From positions 629,095,240-629,159,239 of the forward strand of contig NC_081415.1 of NCBI RefSeq assembly GCF_030272615.1: a DNA stretch of 64,000 bases, in the 5' to 3' direction. The translations under genes and the position numbers were made by a program. The stretch is from Cryptomeria japonica. Taxonomy: Eukaryota > Streptophyta > Pinopsida > Cupressales > Cupressaceae. Position 1 is the stretch's first letter. Every line of letters starts with the position of its first letter. The notes beneath the pieces were generated by a model. The model was not told the DNA's origin. It saw nothing but the letters and a program-made list of their open reading frames with translations, and searched no databases. Of this stretch, positions 47,501 through 59,083 are shown in pieces.

Positions 47501-47976
47501 CCCCTCAACTCAAGCATATTCTTTATTTATTCCAGAAACTGTGTACATTTTCCTTATTTATTAAAGATGTCAAAAATAAAACTAATGCAATAGAGAAAGA
47601 GATCACCGATCTCTCATCTAAGTTGACCACCGAGCCAAATTCAGTTCAGAATTTTTATACAAAGCTACAATAGCTCATGGCTCAACAGTTAGAACTGAGG
47701 AATGAAGAGCATAAAATCAAGATGGATATAATGACCCTTTAGACATTATTCCTTCCTCATCTCTCATCAGTACAGGAACAGATCAACCGAGCTACACACT
47801 TATCAACTACACAAGAGGGAAGCACTCTTGATGGCTTAATATCACTCTTATCTATTATTCAAGCACAAAATTCATTGATGGAAAGTGTCAAGGACTCACT
47901 CTCAATCGCCCTCACCGATGCCCGGACCAAGTATAAGACTATTTTTGATCAGTTACCGCCTCCGACTGGAAATTAA
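44582..47976 (+). pseudogene. ORF2 of B: conserved unknown protein
   Basis: Start MAPKIQDPVVVQNVEKPSLK. The N-terminal domain aligns with E and G in order: FSLIPDRVLLVEDVRLFTKC, FVLSKVHDDFMWL, LTGVESDYRGLKLNNVTDAE, FGLLLVCMFFYFEK and PRTQSLQPMGYEIDYD. A frameshift lies near 44935. A lysine-rich patch follows at about residues 440-500 (VLKRKKQDITKAL, KKQKSVTTPKVTK). Then come the helical block, a Thr/Glu/Pro-rich region with many ACCGAG codon pairs (46600-47060), and a coiled-coil tail ending at TAA 47974. At about 1,130 codons it is slightly longer than in E. There are about twelve in-frame stops. Confidence 0.83.
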
Positions 47977-48342
47977 GTTTTTAATGTTTGTCAAAAAGGG
48001 GGAGTAATATTATGATACCACATAGAGGAAAGTAATACCCAGCAAAGGGGGAGTAATTCTACATTTGGAGAGTAATACAGTTTTGACAACACAATTTTGA
48101 GTATTGTATACAAGGGGAGTATACCAAGCAAAATATACAGAGCATTCAGAGCACACAAGTACAGAATAGAACCGAACATGCAAAATTCAGAGTTATGTAT
48201 AGAATAATGATAAGGGGAGTATATCTGCATATACTATTTTATTGACTATTGTATATATTGTCAAGTATAGTCATTTTGCAAGTATATAGTTTTTGAGTTA
48301 TGACTTTGAAAGTAGTTTTTGTCAGACATCTCAACTAATGTC

Positions 48343-48354
48343 AAAAGGGGAGAT
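48343..48354 (+). other. polypurine tract of B
   Basis: AAAAGGGGAGAT immediately before TGTTAC. Confidence 0.87.
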
Positions 48355-49536
48355 TGTTACTACTTATCAAATTGCCTTTAGTTTCATATCCACAGTCATA
48401 CTTATATTCTAGTTGGTTAGTATTACCGAATCATGCAGTCGGTACACATAGAGAAGTCGGTATGAATAGTCTAGTCTGTTACAAAAGAAAGCAGTCACAG
48501 AACGTAGTATTCACCGAGCTGTTTATCGAGTAATTTTTCATGGCTACTGAGTAGTAAAGTTAACTCATCGAGTTGATATTCACCAAGTGAAACGTTTTAC
48601 CAGATACATTGAACCTGGACATGCACATGAAAACATGTTACAAGATCGAGGCACATCTAACCGTTTTTGCATTGGAAATTGCACTAGGAGATTGTGTATG
48701 ACTACAAGATCAATCTAACCAATGAGATATTTTGTTTAGTTATTCATTCGAAGAATCTTTTTGTAAGATCGAAGCAATGAATTAAATCATCACTGTAAGA
48801 GATCTATTTATATAGCATGATTTTAGGGTTAGAAAAGATATACAACAAGAGATGTGAGATATGTGTGTGTATGCATGAAGGAAGACTGTTACAAAGACAT
48901 AGAGAGGTCACCGAGAAGGTTATCAGTGAACAGTCAAAGAACAGAGTAAATAGAAGGGTTTATCGAGTTTCATTATGGGTTACTGAGGTATGCTACAAGC
49001 TAGGTAATCTTATTCTGAGCACATAGAATTTGCTATAGCATTTCAGATGTAAAGTTGTAGATATTTGTAATGATTCTATTGTAATATTTGAAGTTGTAAG
49101 AGAAACCTTTAATAGGGTAAAAGACTCTAACCAAGTCTATAAATTGTAAATCCTTTAACCAGGTGTAGCATTTATATAGTGTTGTAAAATCCTTTAGTAA
49201 GGTAGATCTAACTGATCTTGATACTCCTAACAGGGTAAGCTATCAGAAATAGCTAAATGTAGCTCTAACCAATCAATCTTTATTATTGTAGTAGTGAAGT
49301 TGTGGGTGCCATCCCCACCACAGTTTTTCTCTCTAACCAAGAGTTTCTACATGACCAAAATATATGTGTTATGGAGTAAATCATGTATGATTGTTATCTG
49401 TTGATTTTAGCTTTATTTTATGTTATTGCACTATTCTGTTTATGCATAACACTAAGGTTATTATCAAAGAAAAGTTTTGGAGTATTGATTGACCCCTCCC
49501 CTCTCAGTACATTAGTTTTCCATATTGGGCCTAACA
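48355..49536 (+). repeat. 3' LTR of B
   Basis: TGTTACTACTTATC ... TTGGGCCTAACA, then the TSD caact. Its C-rich box (about 49487-49507) reads GATTGACCCC instead of GATTCACCCC. Divergence from the 5' LTR is a few percent by eye. Confidence 0.95.
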
Positions 49537-50605
49537 CAACTAAGGCAGTAAGGGATTTACCTAAGATTGTGAAACCTCATAATCTGGTATGTTAGGAATG
49601 TCAAATGGGAAAACAAGTTAAAACAACTTTTAAGAGTATTTATGAGAAATCCAATAATGTTCTTGATTTCATTCATACTGACTTGTGTGGTCCGACAAGA
49701 ACAAGAAGTCTACAGGGAGATAGATACTCTATGATAATTATTGATGATTATTCTAGAATGTGTTGGGTTACTTTTCTTGGGGATAAATCATAAGCTTTTG
49801 GAAAATTCAAACTATTGAAGGCAATGGTAGAGAATGAAACTGGTAAGAAAATAAAATGTTTGAGTTCTAATCAAGGAGGTGAATTTACATCTAAGGAATT
49901 TAATACATTATGTGAAGTAAATGGAATTAGAAGACATCTATCAGCACCCCAGACACCTCAGCAAAATGGAATTGTGGAAAGGAAGAATAGAACTATTCTG
50001 GAAGCAGCTAGAAGCATGATATTGGAAGCAAATCTACCTCATGTATATTGGAGAAAATTGTTGAATACAACTATTTACACTTTCAATAGAGTTCACATCA
50101 AAGGTGAAACTGATAAGACCCCTTATGAACTATGGTTTGGTAATACTCCCACTCTTAAATACTTCAGAATTTTAGGAAGCAAACGCTATATTAGGAGAGA
50201 TGAGTATGTTGGTACATTTGATCCTAGAAGTGATGAAGGAGTATTTCTTGGTTATTCATCCAAGAGAAAGGCATATAGATGTTTTATTAAGAGATTGTAG
50301 AAAATCATTGAGAGTGATAATGTGAAGATATATGAACACTTTAGAGGAAATTCAAGGTCTATAGATTTTGAACCGACGATTGAGATGATCATAAATGAAC
50401 CTATACAGAGTGCACTGGTACAAAATGTGGATCCAGTCACACCGACATTATCAGAGAATTCCACAGTGACTGAAGAACAACAACATGTGAATAAACCGAG
50501 GTATGTAAGACCGGATCACTCAGAAAATCAGATAATTGGGAATAAGTATCAAGGTGCTATGACAAGAGGAAGACTGGCAAATGAAATGGGTATTCAGAAA
50601 TAAAC
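49537..50605 (+). pseudogene. copia integrase of A, part 2
   Basis: Resumes after B (one TSD copy) with TKAVRDLPKIVKPHNLVC and ECQMGK, giving the two cysteines of HHCC. The core shows VLDFIHTDLCGP (first aspartate), IIDDYSRMCWVTFL (second), SAPQTPQQNGIVERKNRT (glutamate), then TPYELWFGNTPTLKYFR and DEGVFLGYSSKRKAYRC. All three DDE residues are present. Stops at 49593, 49791 and 50298. The linker to 50603 ends in a frame change. Confidence 0.9.
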
Positions 50606-51981
50606 TTAATGAAGATGGTAAGGTGATTAGGAACAAAGCAAGATTAGTGTGTAAAGGATATTTATAGAAAGAGGGAATTGATTATAATGAAACCTTTGCA
50701 TCGGTAGCTAGAATTGAGGCAGTTAGATTATTTCTTGCATTTACAGCTCACAAGAACTATAAAGTATATCAGATGGATGTAAAAAGTGCATTTCTAAATG
50801 GTGATCTTGAAGAGGAAGTTTACATTGAACAACTTGATGGATTTTCATTGACAAATATTAAGGATATGGTTTGTAGATTAAGGAAAGCTTTGTATGGATT
50901 GAAGCAAGCTCCTAGAGCTTGGTATGCTAGATTAGACAAATATCTTTTGAAGCTTGGTTACACTAAAGGTAATGTTGACAACAAATTATATTTCAAAGTG
51001 ACTAATTATGACATCTTGGTTATTGAATTTTTTGGCGAGGATATCATTTTTGAGGAGAAGATGGATTGTGTAAAGAATTTGCTAACAAAATGCAGGAAGA
51101 ATTTGAAATGTCTATGATTAGGGAGATAAAATTCTTTTTAGGATTGCATATTTCACAAACTAATAAAGGTATATTCATATGTCAAACAAAATACTTGAAG
51201 GAACTACTGAAGAAATTTGGTATGGAAAACTCTAAACCGGTAAGTACTCCTATGACTGCAACTAATAAATTGACATTGAAGGATAATTCAGCTCCTGTTA
51301 ATTTGACAAGCTACAAATCTATGATTAGAGGTTTATTGTATTTGACACAAACAAGACTTGATATAATGAATGCAGTATGTATTGTTTCAAGATTTTAGAG
51401 TAATCCCAAAGAAAATCATGAATCAATAGTAAAAAGGATTTTCCGGTATCTACACGGCACAACAAATCTTGGTTTATGGTATCCTAAAGATGTTTTTTTT
51501 TTTATGTGCATACACTGATGCAAATTGGGCAAGAGATTTAGATGACAGAAAGAGTACCACTAGCAATGCATTCTTCCTTGGTAGCAGATTGATTTCATGG
51601 TTGAGCAAGAAGTAGAGTTATACATCATTATCAACACCAAAATTAGAATATGTTGCACCAACAACTAATTGTACTCAGGTATTATGGATTAAGCAAATGT
51701 TGAAGGACATAAAGGTAAAATGCAAAGAACCTATAATCATTTATTGTGATAATTCAGCAGCAACTGATATATCAAAGAATCCAGTATTTCATGCTAAGAC
51801 TAAGCATGTTTCTATCAAATATAACTTTCTAAAAGATAATGTTGAAGCAAAAGAAGTAAGATTGGTTTCTGTGAATACTAAAGAGCAGATTGCAGATATA
51901 TTTACTAAGCCTTTGCCTAAGGAAACTTTTGAATATCTCAGAGAGAAGCTTGGGGTAATACCCCCACTGGTAGAGACATAG
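50606..51981 (+). pseudogene. copia reverse transcriptase and RNase H of A
   Basis: RT motifs: [49 protein letters not shown]. The catalytic box reads [11 protein letters not shown] where YVDD is usual, so one active-site aspartate is lost. After a frame change at about 51066 the thumb and connection follow (FFLGLHISQTNKGIFICQTK, YLKELLKKFGM). RNase H has GLLYLTQTRLDIMNAV, a damaged TDANWARDLDDRKST region (about 51510-51560), YCDNSAATDISKN and EQIADIFTKPLPKETF, ending at TAG 51979. Confidence 0.9.
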
Positions 51982-52350
51982 ACAATTGAAGATTGGCATC
52001 AAACCGACAAAAACTAACAGAGAAACCTTTTTCTGGCTTTGATGGAGGAAAGCTACTTCACAGGGGGAGTAGTTGGTTATATCAATTGGTCATATTAGTT
52101 GGTTATATGTTCTAGTATTTATTTTCTTTGGCATTTAATGTCAAAGGGGGAGAGAGATCTATGGAAAAACATTATCCTAGGGGGAGAGATTACTCTTTGG
52201 AGACATTATTCATTAAGGGAGAGATATATACTCTTTGCAATTTGATTTTGATTTGTGATATTGATCTCTTCTGGAGATTGTAGGTTTCTGGTTTTTGGCA
52301 TTCTGTTTTGGAACTTAGATGTTTTTCCATCTAGTGTTTCCATCAATTCC
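51982..52350 (+). other. 3' untranslated region of A
   Basis: No gene. Several GGGGGAGAGAT-like purine tracts (52145, 52190) resemble the PPT and may be earlier plus-strand primers. Confidence 0.6.
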
Positions 52351-52362
52351 AAAGGGGGAGAT
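52351..52362 (+). other. polypurine tract of A
   Basis: AAAGGGGGAGAT, identical to the tract of element E. Confidence 0.9.
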
Positions 52363-52594
52363 TGTTGATATTATGGATGTGTTGCATTAGTTTTGTCATT
52401 GATGTCAACACTTATCCTTCTGGAGATCTACATTGCTCATTTGGCACTATGGTTATATTGGTTTACTATTGAACCGACACATTGTGTTCACCAGCAAGTT
52501 CAGTGACTTATGCATAGTCATTGGTATATTGTCCACCGACAGGTTATATGATTCACCCCCCCCCCCCCTCTCAGTTGCCTTCTGGTTCCTAACA
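52363..52594 (+). repeat. 3' LTR of A
   Basis: TGTTGATATTATGGATGTG ... GGTTCCTAACA, then the TSD acatg. The C-rich box at 52550-52575 has a longer C run than the 5' copy. Confidence 0.93.
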
Positions 52595-52716
52595 ACATGC
52601 AAAATCTTCATGAATTTTTCCTACTCCTAAGGCATCTCCCGATGCAGGAGCAACCTCTTCTTCCAGATAAGTAACTGGTGCATTTCCATCTAATGATTAT
52701 TCTTCAATCTTCCTAA
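52595..52716 (-). mobile_element. pol-less element F, 5'-ward fragment between A and G
   Basis: Joins to 30307 when A is removed. The minus-strand frame (YLEEEVAPASGDALGVGK) continues over the junction. Element G interrupts F at 52717, so the rest of F, including ORF1 and the 5' LTR, should lie beyond the window. Confidence 0.6.
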
Positions 52717-53620
52717 TGTTGGCATTATACACTCAACTGAGAATAGTTGATGTTGTCATTGATGGTAACCAACTGGTAACATGGTTCACATATTTTACAC
52801 CGGAAATAGACATCATCTATCAGCACCAACATACACTATAGATTATTCACACTAGCACCCAGTCTACACCGACATAATATCTTAACAACACTCCCACCTG
52901 ATATGGAAATTATATTGTTTTGTATTGTAATTATATTGTATAGCTGACATGATGTATCGTAAAGACTCATATATGTATGAGATCTTATAGGTTATTTAAT
53001 AAGTATAAAAAAGTATGAATGGTATGTAAGTGAAGTAAGGATATGTAATTAGGTAATGAATGCAAGTGGAATATGAGAGTGAATATCTATATATGCATTT
53101 TGATGTAATAATTTTATAAGTGAATAAGAGAATAGCAGAGCGAATAAAGGTTTATGGTAGAGGTATTTGACAGAGCTTAAACTGGTACTGAATCTAGCAT
53201 TGTAGATGCTATTTTGAGAAGTAAATTGTCATTGGATTTAATCATCCAATTTTGTAGTCAGTGTGACTCCTTTTTGTGATTAAGTAGTGAGCTTTAGGTT
53301 GTTGGCCTTCCTGCATGTGTAGGCCCCTATTGTATAAGTAATATTTGTAATATTTATTCATATTGGCCAGTGAGTAAATATTGTGGGTCACAAATCCCAC
53401 CGAGGTTTTTCCCCTACCAGGTTTCCTCACCAAAAATATCTGTGTTATGGTGTGCATTGATGGTTATACTGTTATTTCTCTTTATTTCTTTATTGCTTGT
53501 TTACCGATACATTAATTTGGGTTGTAAAGTTGTAAACAAGTTTAAATATTTTGTTTAGCTGTTAGACATTGATTCACCCCCCCCCTCTCAGTGTGTTTGG
53601 GACTGATCAAGTATCTAACA
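52717..53620 (+). repeat. 5' LTR of G
   Basis: TGTTGGCATTATAC ... GTATCTAACA; C-rich box 53571-53592. Shares blocks with the LTR of E (the GTTGGCCTTCCTGCATGTG region near 53300, then GTCACAAATCCCACC). The left end is set by the TG start and by the PBS-anchored right end; the second LTR is not visible. Confidence 0.85.
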
Positions 53621-53622
53621 AT

Positions 53623-53634
53623 TGGTATCAGAGC
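53623..53634 (+). other. primer binding site of G
   Basis: TGGTATCAGAGC, perfect tRNA-iMet type. Confidence 0.93.
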
Positions 53635-53691
53635 CTAGTCCTCTATTTGCAGAAGCCTAACAACTTGATGAAGATTCTAAAACCGGTACCG

Positions 53692-54788
53692 ATGGAAAGT
53701 TTGAGACAACAGTTGGAAGGATCTCTTGAGCATTTTGATGCAGAAAAATTAAAGAATATCAAACTAGAAGATGAACTCAGAATTGCTCGAGAATTTATCA
53801 AAGCACTTCAAGATAACTTGGTTATCGAAAATAATAAGAGAAAAGAAATACATGTGCAATTGCAAAATTAAGAGGATGAAGAAAAAGAAACTCTCTGGGA
53901 TATTGCAGACAAATTGAGATAAGAGAATAGTAACATGAAGAATGAGATGGAAGATTTAACCATGAGACTATGCAAGGATATTGAAGATATGAAGAGCAAT
54001 GAGGAAGATTTGGCCAAAAGACCTAATGAAAGATCAGATGAATCTCAAAGGCTCAGTTATGAAAATGATATGCTTAAAACTAATTTAATTCACATGCAAC
54101 ATGACAAAGAGGAACTTTTGAGACAAGTCAACACTTTGGAAAGTGAGTTGGTCAATGCAAATGAATACAAAGACAAATTCAAGAAGAGTTTAGATAATCT
54201 TGATGATATGCTGAAAAGTCAGAAACCTGATGGAGAAACATGTGGACTTGGATTTGAACATGGAGAAAGTTCCAAGATTTCAAACAATCATGATCACAGT
54301 AATGCTTATAAATTTAATGGAAAATGTTTTAATTGCAACAAATTTGGTCATAGAGAAAATCAATTAAGATTTAGGAATAATCAGAATACAAACTTACCCA
54401 TGGGTCAATGTTCCAAATGCAATAAAAATGGTCATTATTCAGACAATTGTAGAATGAATGTGAAATGCTATGTTTGTGGTAAATTTGGACATTTATCTAA
54501 TCAATGCAGAACTCAAACCAGTCAAAATTATGGAAAAGCTATTCAGAGAAACAATGTAACTTATTGTGCATGTAACAATATTGGGCATATTGCAAAATTT
54601 TGTAGAAGAAAGACATATCGGTGAACAATAAAGGATCTAATAATAAAGGAAAAGAGAAGGTGACTAAAATCAAGCAAGAATTTTCAAAACAATGGATTAG
54701 GAAGAGAGATCAGAGAGGAGATGAATCTGTCACTACATCGACAGAACAGGGTAATCCTGCACCGACATGAGATTCTTCATCTAACTAA
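53692..54788 (+). pseudogene. ORF1 of G: coiled coil plus zinc knuckles
   Basis: Start MESLRQQLEGSLEHFDAEKL, the reference for the start of E. Stops at 53869 and 53920 fall in the coiled coil, and a frameshift lies near 54610. Knuckles: CFNCNKFGHRENQL (last cysteine lost), CSKCNKNGHYSDNC and CYVCGKFGHLSNQC (complete), and YCACNNIGHIAKFC, in which the first cysteine has exchanged places with tyrosine. The C-terminal EFSKQWIRK motif is shared with E. The role is presumed nucleic-acid binding in a gag-like particle. Confidence 0.87.
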
Positions 54789-55092
54789 GGAATACTCTTT
54801 AGGGGTAAGGAAAAAATTCAAAATCATGCATTTACCCTTGGTTGATGGTAAGAAGTTATATTTCTTCTTTATCGATAGAAATGTGGAGTTTTTCACTTCA
54901 CCGACGAAGCATTTATTGTGGTTGTAAGTCAATTTTTGGTTATAAAGGAATTGTAACCTCTCATTTTAATCCACCAAGCCTCCAATCATTTGAAGAGAGA
55001 GAAATTGAGCAAAGGAATTCTAAAGGTGAAGCAACAAAGGTCTTTTCAGAGCATTCAAGGATTTCACAGTTAAAAGGTATTTATCTTCCACA

Positions 55093-55974
55093 ATGGCATC
55101 TTCATCTTTTGTTCTCGAATTTGTAGCAAACCCTACCATTGTGGAAAACATTAAATGACCTAGACCCATTTTTAAGATCATTCCTAAGATAGAAAAATAG
55201 GATGATTTTATTGGTGCATTTTCTAAAATCTCGAAGGGAGTCACATTTACTAAAGACCCTAGGGCATATATACATTGCAATATAGAAAGTTTAGGATCTG
55301 ACGATTTGATGAACATGTACATGAATGTAATCACTGACAAGAATGAGGTAGTGAAACTGAAACATAAGGTAGTTGAAGATTTAGGTTTCATAGACATCCT
55401 CCATATGCCAAAATTCTTAGATGAAGTCGTCCGCTATGTCCTTAGCAGGGTTCACAGAGAATTTATGTGGTTGGACTTAGTATGTAAGATTACCAAGGAA
55501 GCTATTAGGGATTTTACTGGTTTACCCTCCACTGGTTCTAGACCTGACAAGAAGAAGAAAATCCCTAACAAGGAAGTTATGAGCTTAACCAGAGCTACAT
55601 ATGACAACCGGTCACTTAGGGTCAATGACATAAAGGATAAAAATGTTAAATTTGCTAGCATGGTCATTGGATATAAAGTTGGTCGTACAAAAAGGTTGAA
55701 TTTTGTGTCAAGTTCATGCATTCATAATGCACATGAGATGATTGTAAACAATGAAAAGATTGATATTTATGAATGGTTGAAGGATGAATTGATAGAAAAA
55801 TTGGATAAGATAAAAGGTGATAAGAAAGGAACATTCAAATTTGGAAATCTATTAGTGTGTCTAATGCTTTACTTTTCAAAGGAGATCCCCAGTATGGGAC
55901 ATAAGAATTTTGCCTATGATATTTCTATTGGAAAATAGATAAATGAGGCAATCACCAGTATGGGAGATAACAAT
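55093..55974 (+). pseudogene. ORF2 of G, N-terminal part
   Basis: Start MASSSFVLEFVANPTIVE aligns with E. Conserved blocks in order: IGAFSKISKGVTFTKDPRAY, YVLSRVHREFMWLDL, KITKEAIRDFTGLPSTGSRP, SLRVNDIKDKNVKFASMVIG, KIDIYEWLKDELIEKLDKIK and FGNLLVCLMLYFSK. Stops near 55156, 55198 and 55936. Interrupted by D at AITSMGDNN. Confidence 0.87.
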
Positions 55975-56643
55975 TGTTGGAAATATGGATGGAGTAACTG
56001 AGAGGGGAGGGGTGAATCAGTTACCACAAAAATAAATCCACAAGTCCCTTAGATGTCTTAAATATAAACTGCTGAAACTCGGTAAATTAACTTATCAGTG
56101 TTCATTAAACATTAACATGCATAAAACAAATAACATGAACACAAGTAACACCAGATATAACGTGGAAACTCAATTTTGGGAAAACCACCAATGTAACTAG
56201 TTACTGATTTTCACTCTTCTGAAGTGAGCCCTGTTAGGAGCCAACCCTGTTAAAGGTTACAAAACACACTGTTAGGTGTGACCCTGTTAGAGGATTTAAT
56301 CACCCTGCTAGGAGTGGCCTTGTGAAAGGTCTTAAGAACAATTCAACCGAATTGTCACCTTGTCAGAGGATTTACAAGAATGGTTGTTAGACCAACTCTG
56401 TTAAGAGATTTCGGTATCACTGCTACAATGGTTAGAAAGCAACAATGAAGTGATCTGAATTAAATACAACTTATCTTGCTGATACAGATCTCTGTTCTGA
56501 GCCAATAGATCCTTACTGATCACATATATCTTTTCTGCGCCTCAAGGATATCACTGATCCTTCATCAGAATTCTCACATTTCTGCTCCTTCACATTTCCA
56601 TACTTTTCATACTTCACCACACTTCGAAATCGCAACTTGATCT

Positions 56644-56653
56644 CTTATATATA
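56644..56653 (-). promoter_or_regulatory. TATA box in the 3' LTR of D
   Basis: The minus strand reads TATATATAAG, with the equivalent box at 60937-60946 in the 5' LTR. Upstream on the minus strand lies the CTCGGTA-rich segment, as expected of U3. Confidence 0.65.
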
Positions 56654-56739
56654 TCATTCAGGTTACCAAGTCGGCCCAATTACAAGTTAAAATAAATATT
56701 ACATAGGTCGGCTACATATACAAGTTTCAATAAAGAAAT

Positions 56740-57055
56740 ATTGCTTCGGTCGGCTGCATAAACATTTCACTGATGCTCGGTGAACACTGCTGATTCTTCG
56801 GTAACCGACTGAACTCGGTAAGTACTGCGAACTCGGTAAAGACTGACTCTCCTTCACATATTCTTCGAAGACCGACTGAACTCGGTAAAGACTGCAAACT
56901 CGGTATAGCATACTGGAGTGCTAGGTAGACTCTGTGACTTGCTTCTCTTACCGTCTGAACTTGGTAGACTCTGTCTAACTGCCTTGCCGAACATTCTGAG
57001 CTCGGTAGACTCTGTCTAACTGCCTTGCAGAACATTCTGAGCTCGGTAGACTGAT
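56740..57055 (-). repeat. CTCGGTA motif cluster in U3 of D
   Basis: At least nine copies of CTCGGTA or close variants, spaced irregularly, together with ACCGACTGAACTCGG twice and GTCGGC strings. A second copy lies at 61035-61345 in the 5' LTR. Confidence 0.75.
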
Positions 57056-57109
57056 ATGACATTTGTGTAACATCAAAGACAATACACAATTAAACAATTG
57101 TATCCAACA

Positions 57110-57121
57110 ATCTCCCTCTTT
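57110..57121 (-). other. polypurine tract of D
   Basis: The minus strand reads AAAGAGGGAGAT directly before TGTTGGATAC. Confidence 0.85.
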
Positions 57122-57602
57122 GGCATTGATGGCAACACAACATGTCATAGCAGAATGAAATTTGAAAACAGGTCTTTTCTTTTATGACAGCAACATGCCA
57201 ACATAACTTTCCCTTTGGATAGAGAACACTCCTTCTTTCAATAATCTCCCTCTATGAAGTAACTTCATCTTTGGACGGTGAAACTCTCCCTCTTTATCAA
57301 ACAACTCTCCCTCTTTATCTTAATGAACTTTCTTTCAAATTTTAGTAGGATATGACAGTAAAACTCTCCCTCTTTGACAACACATGCTAAAGACAATAAG
57401 ACTTCATCTAAGTTATAATGTACCTTTTGTACTGATTCATATGCAATATTTTCCTGATTATACTGCATCAACTACTTAGGATGAGTTGATGCATCACTAA
57501 AACTTTTCTTTAGTGAATTTCAGATAGGGGAGTGACCCCTAACTTACTTCTTGTCATGGTTACTTCAGATTTGTCTCCAATGATCTGATCTGCTGAATGA
57601 TG
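57122..57602 (-). other. non-coding 3' region of D where RT and RNase H should be
   Basis: No RT or RNase H motif in any frame. It contains repeated AACTCTCCCTCTTT strings (57268, 57303, 57361), which are purine tracts on the element strand. Confidence 0.75.
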
Positions 57603-58175
57603 TCATCTGACATACTCGGCTAATACAGGTTTCTTGCCTTTAGAATGAATTTCATCATTGTCCTCTTGTTCTTCAACTGGCTGGTCCGGCTCGGTAAATA
57701 TTGGCTCGGTTTCTTTAGACTCGGTAGACACTGGTTCTGGTTCATCAGACTCGGTAGATACTGACTCGGTTTGCTCTTTCTGTAACTCGGTTACTGATGA
57801 CTCGGGAGTAGAAGATTCCTGATTAGCAGATGTATCTGGTATTGTATCAGGTTCAATAGACACAAATCTTCTATAATCTTCTGGTTCTCTTTTGCTTTCT
57901 TCTTCAGATCTTTCTGCAAACTCATCAACTTTCACATGTGCACTTTCTATAACTTTATGAGTAGACAAGTTCAAACATCTATATGCTTTACTCTTGCAAG
58001 AATATCCGAGGAATATACCTTCATCACCTTTCACATCAAATTTTCCTTTTATAGATTCTTTCAAAATGTAACATTTACTTCCAAATACTTTTAGGTAACT
58101 TACATTAGGTTTGTAGCCATACCATAATTCATAGGGGGTTTTGAATGAGTCCTTCTTCAGCTGTACTCGATTCAA
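57603..58175 (-). pseudogene. integrase C-terminal part and linker of D
   Basis: Contains TPYELWYGYKPNVSYLKVFG, DEGIFLGYSCKSKAYRCLN and an acidic Ser/Thr/Glu/Pro-rich linker with repeated SVSTES, EPVSTES units, ending at a stop at 57603. In complete copia elements this linker leads into RT, which is missing here. Frame is continuous for 190 codons. Confidence 0.9.
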
Positions 58176-58205
58176 GGTATGAACAGCAGTGCTAATAGCT
58201 TCCTT

Positions 58206-58955
58206 CTAGTATTTGATAGCAATATTCTTTTCAATCATTAAGGTTCTTGCACAATCCATGTTGGATCTGTTCCTTCTTTCAGCTATTCCATTTTTCTCAG
58301 GAGTTCTAGGCGCTGATACTTGTCTTTTGATTCCTCTTTCAATGCAAAAGTTATTGAATTCATGAGAGATGAATTCACCACCTCTGTCTGACCTTAGACA
58401 TTTAAGTCTTTTACCTGTTTCTTTTTCTACTCTGGCCAAATACCATTTGAACTTTTCAAATGCTTCTGATTTGTTCCTTAAATACATGACAGTCATCATT
58501 CTTGAGTAATCATCAACAAAAAGAATGAAGAACTTTTCTCCAGTATAACTTTCAGTTCCTATGGGTCCACATAAATCAGTATGCACAATTTCTAATATAT
58601 CTTCAGATTGATAGTTTTTGCTTTTGAAACTAGTCTTTCCCATATTTCCAATTTGACAATTCTTACATAGACCGACCTCGGGTTTCTTTATATCTGGAAT
58701 ACCTCTTACTTTTCTGAATTTACTTATTTTCACTAGGTTATCAAAATTTACATGACATAACCTTTTGTGCCATAACCAACTTTCTTCAACTTTAGCAATA
58801 AAACATGAATTTTCACTTGTTTCAAGTCGGAACAAATTACTTTTTGTTTGAGTGCCTGATGCAATCAGCTTTCCTTGATTATTTAGCAGTTTGGCCTTTC
58901 CATGTGTGAATTCCACCTTGAGTCCACTATTAAGTAGCTGTGCCACACTCATCAA
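58206..58955 (-). pseudogene. copia integrase of D
   Basis: A frame of 249 codons. Zinc module WHKRLCHVNFDNLVKISK ... CKNCQIGN; DDE core LEIVHTDLCGP, LFVDDYSRMMTVMYLRN and SAPRTPEKNGIAERRNRS, all three acidic residues present. A single stop after AIKY separates it from the next piece. This is the best preserved integrase in the window and could have been functional recently. Confidence 0.93.
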
Positions 58956-59083
58956 GTTGTGATTGAGACCTTCAACCCAGTAGGCATCATCAAATACAAG
59001 TTCTTTGGTTATAGGGATTCTACCTCTTCCTTTTATGTAGCGAGGTTCATTATTACCAAACCTTACACTACCTCCATCATAGT

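Larger units (their letters stand above)
32163..49536 (+). mobile_element. pol-less two-ORF LTR element B, split by insertion C
   Basis: LTRs of almost equal length (32163-33345, 48355-49536), TSD caact at 32158-32162 and 49537-49541, perfect tRNA-iMet PBS and a PPT. Without C it is about 8.1 kb and carries only ORF1 and ORF2, homologous to those of E and G. It is inserted in the integrase of A. It is a more distant member than E and G: the LTRs are longer and ORF2 diverges over much of its length. Confidence 0.94.
30308..52594 (+). mobile_element. Ty1/copia element A, split by insertion B
   Basis: Short LTRs 30308-30535 and 52363-52594, TSD acatg at 30303-30307 and 52595-52599. Its own sequence is 30308-32162 plus 49542-52594, about 4.9 kb, normal for a complete copia element. 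Domain order is gag, protease, integrase, reverse transcriptase, RNase H. The LTRs differ at very roughly one base in ten, so it is older than B and C, which agrees with the nesting. Confidence 0.94.
55975..57109 (-). repeat. 3' LTR of D
   Basis: TGTTGGAAATATGG at the low edge, GTATCCAACA at the high edge. C-rich box (inverted) at 55997-56018; many CTCGGTA copies at 56740-57055. Confidence 0.96.
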
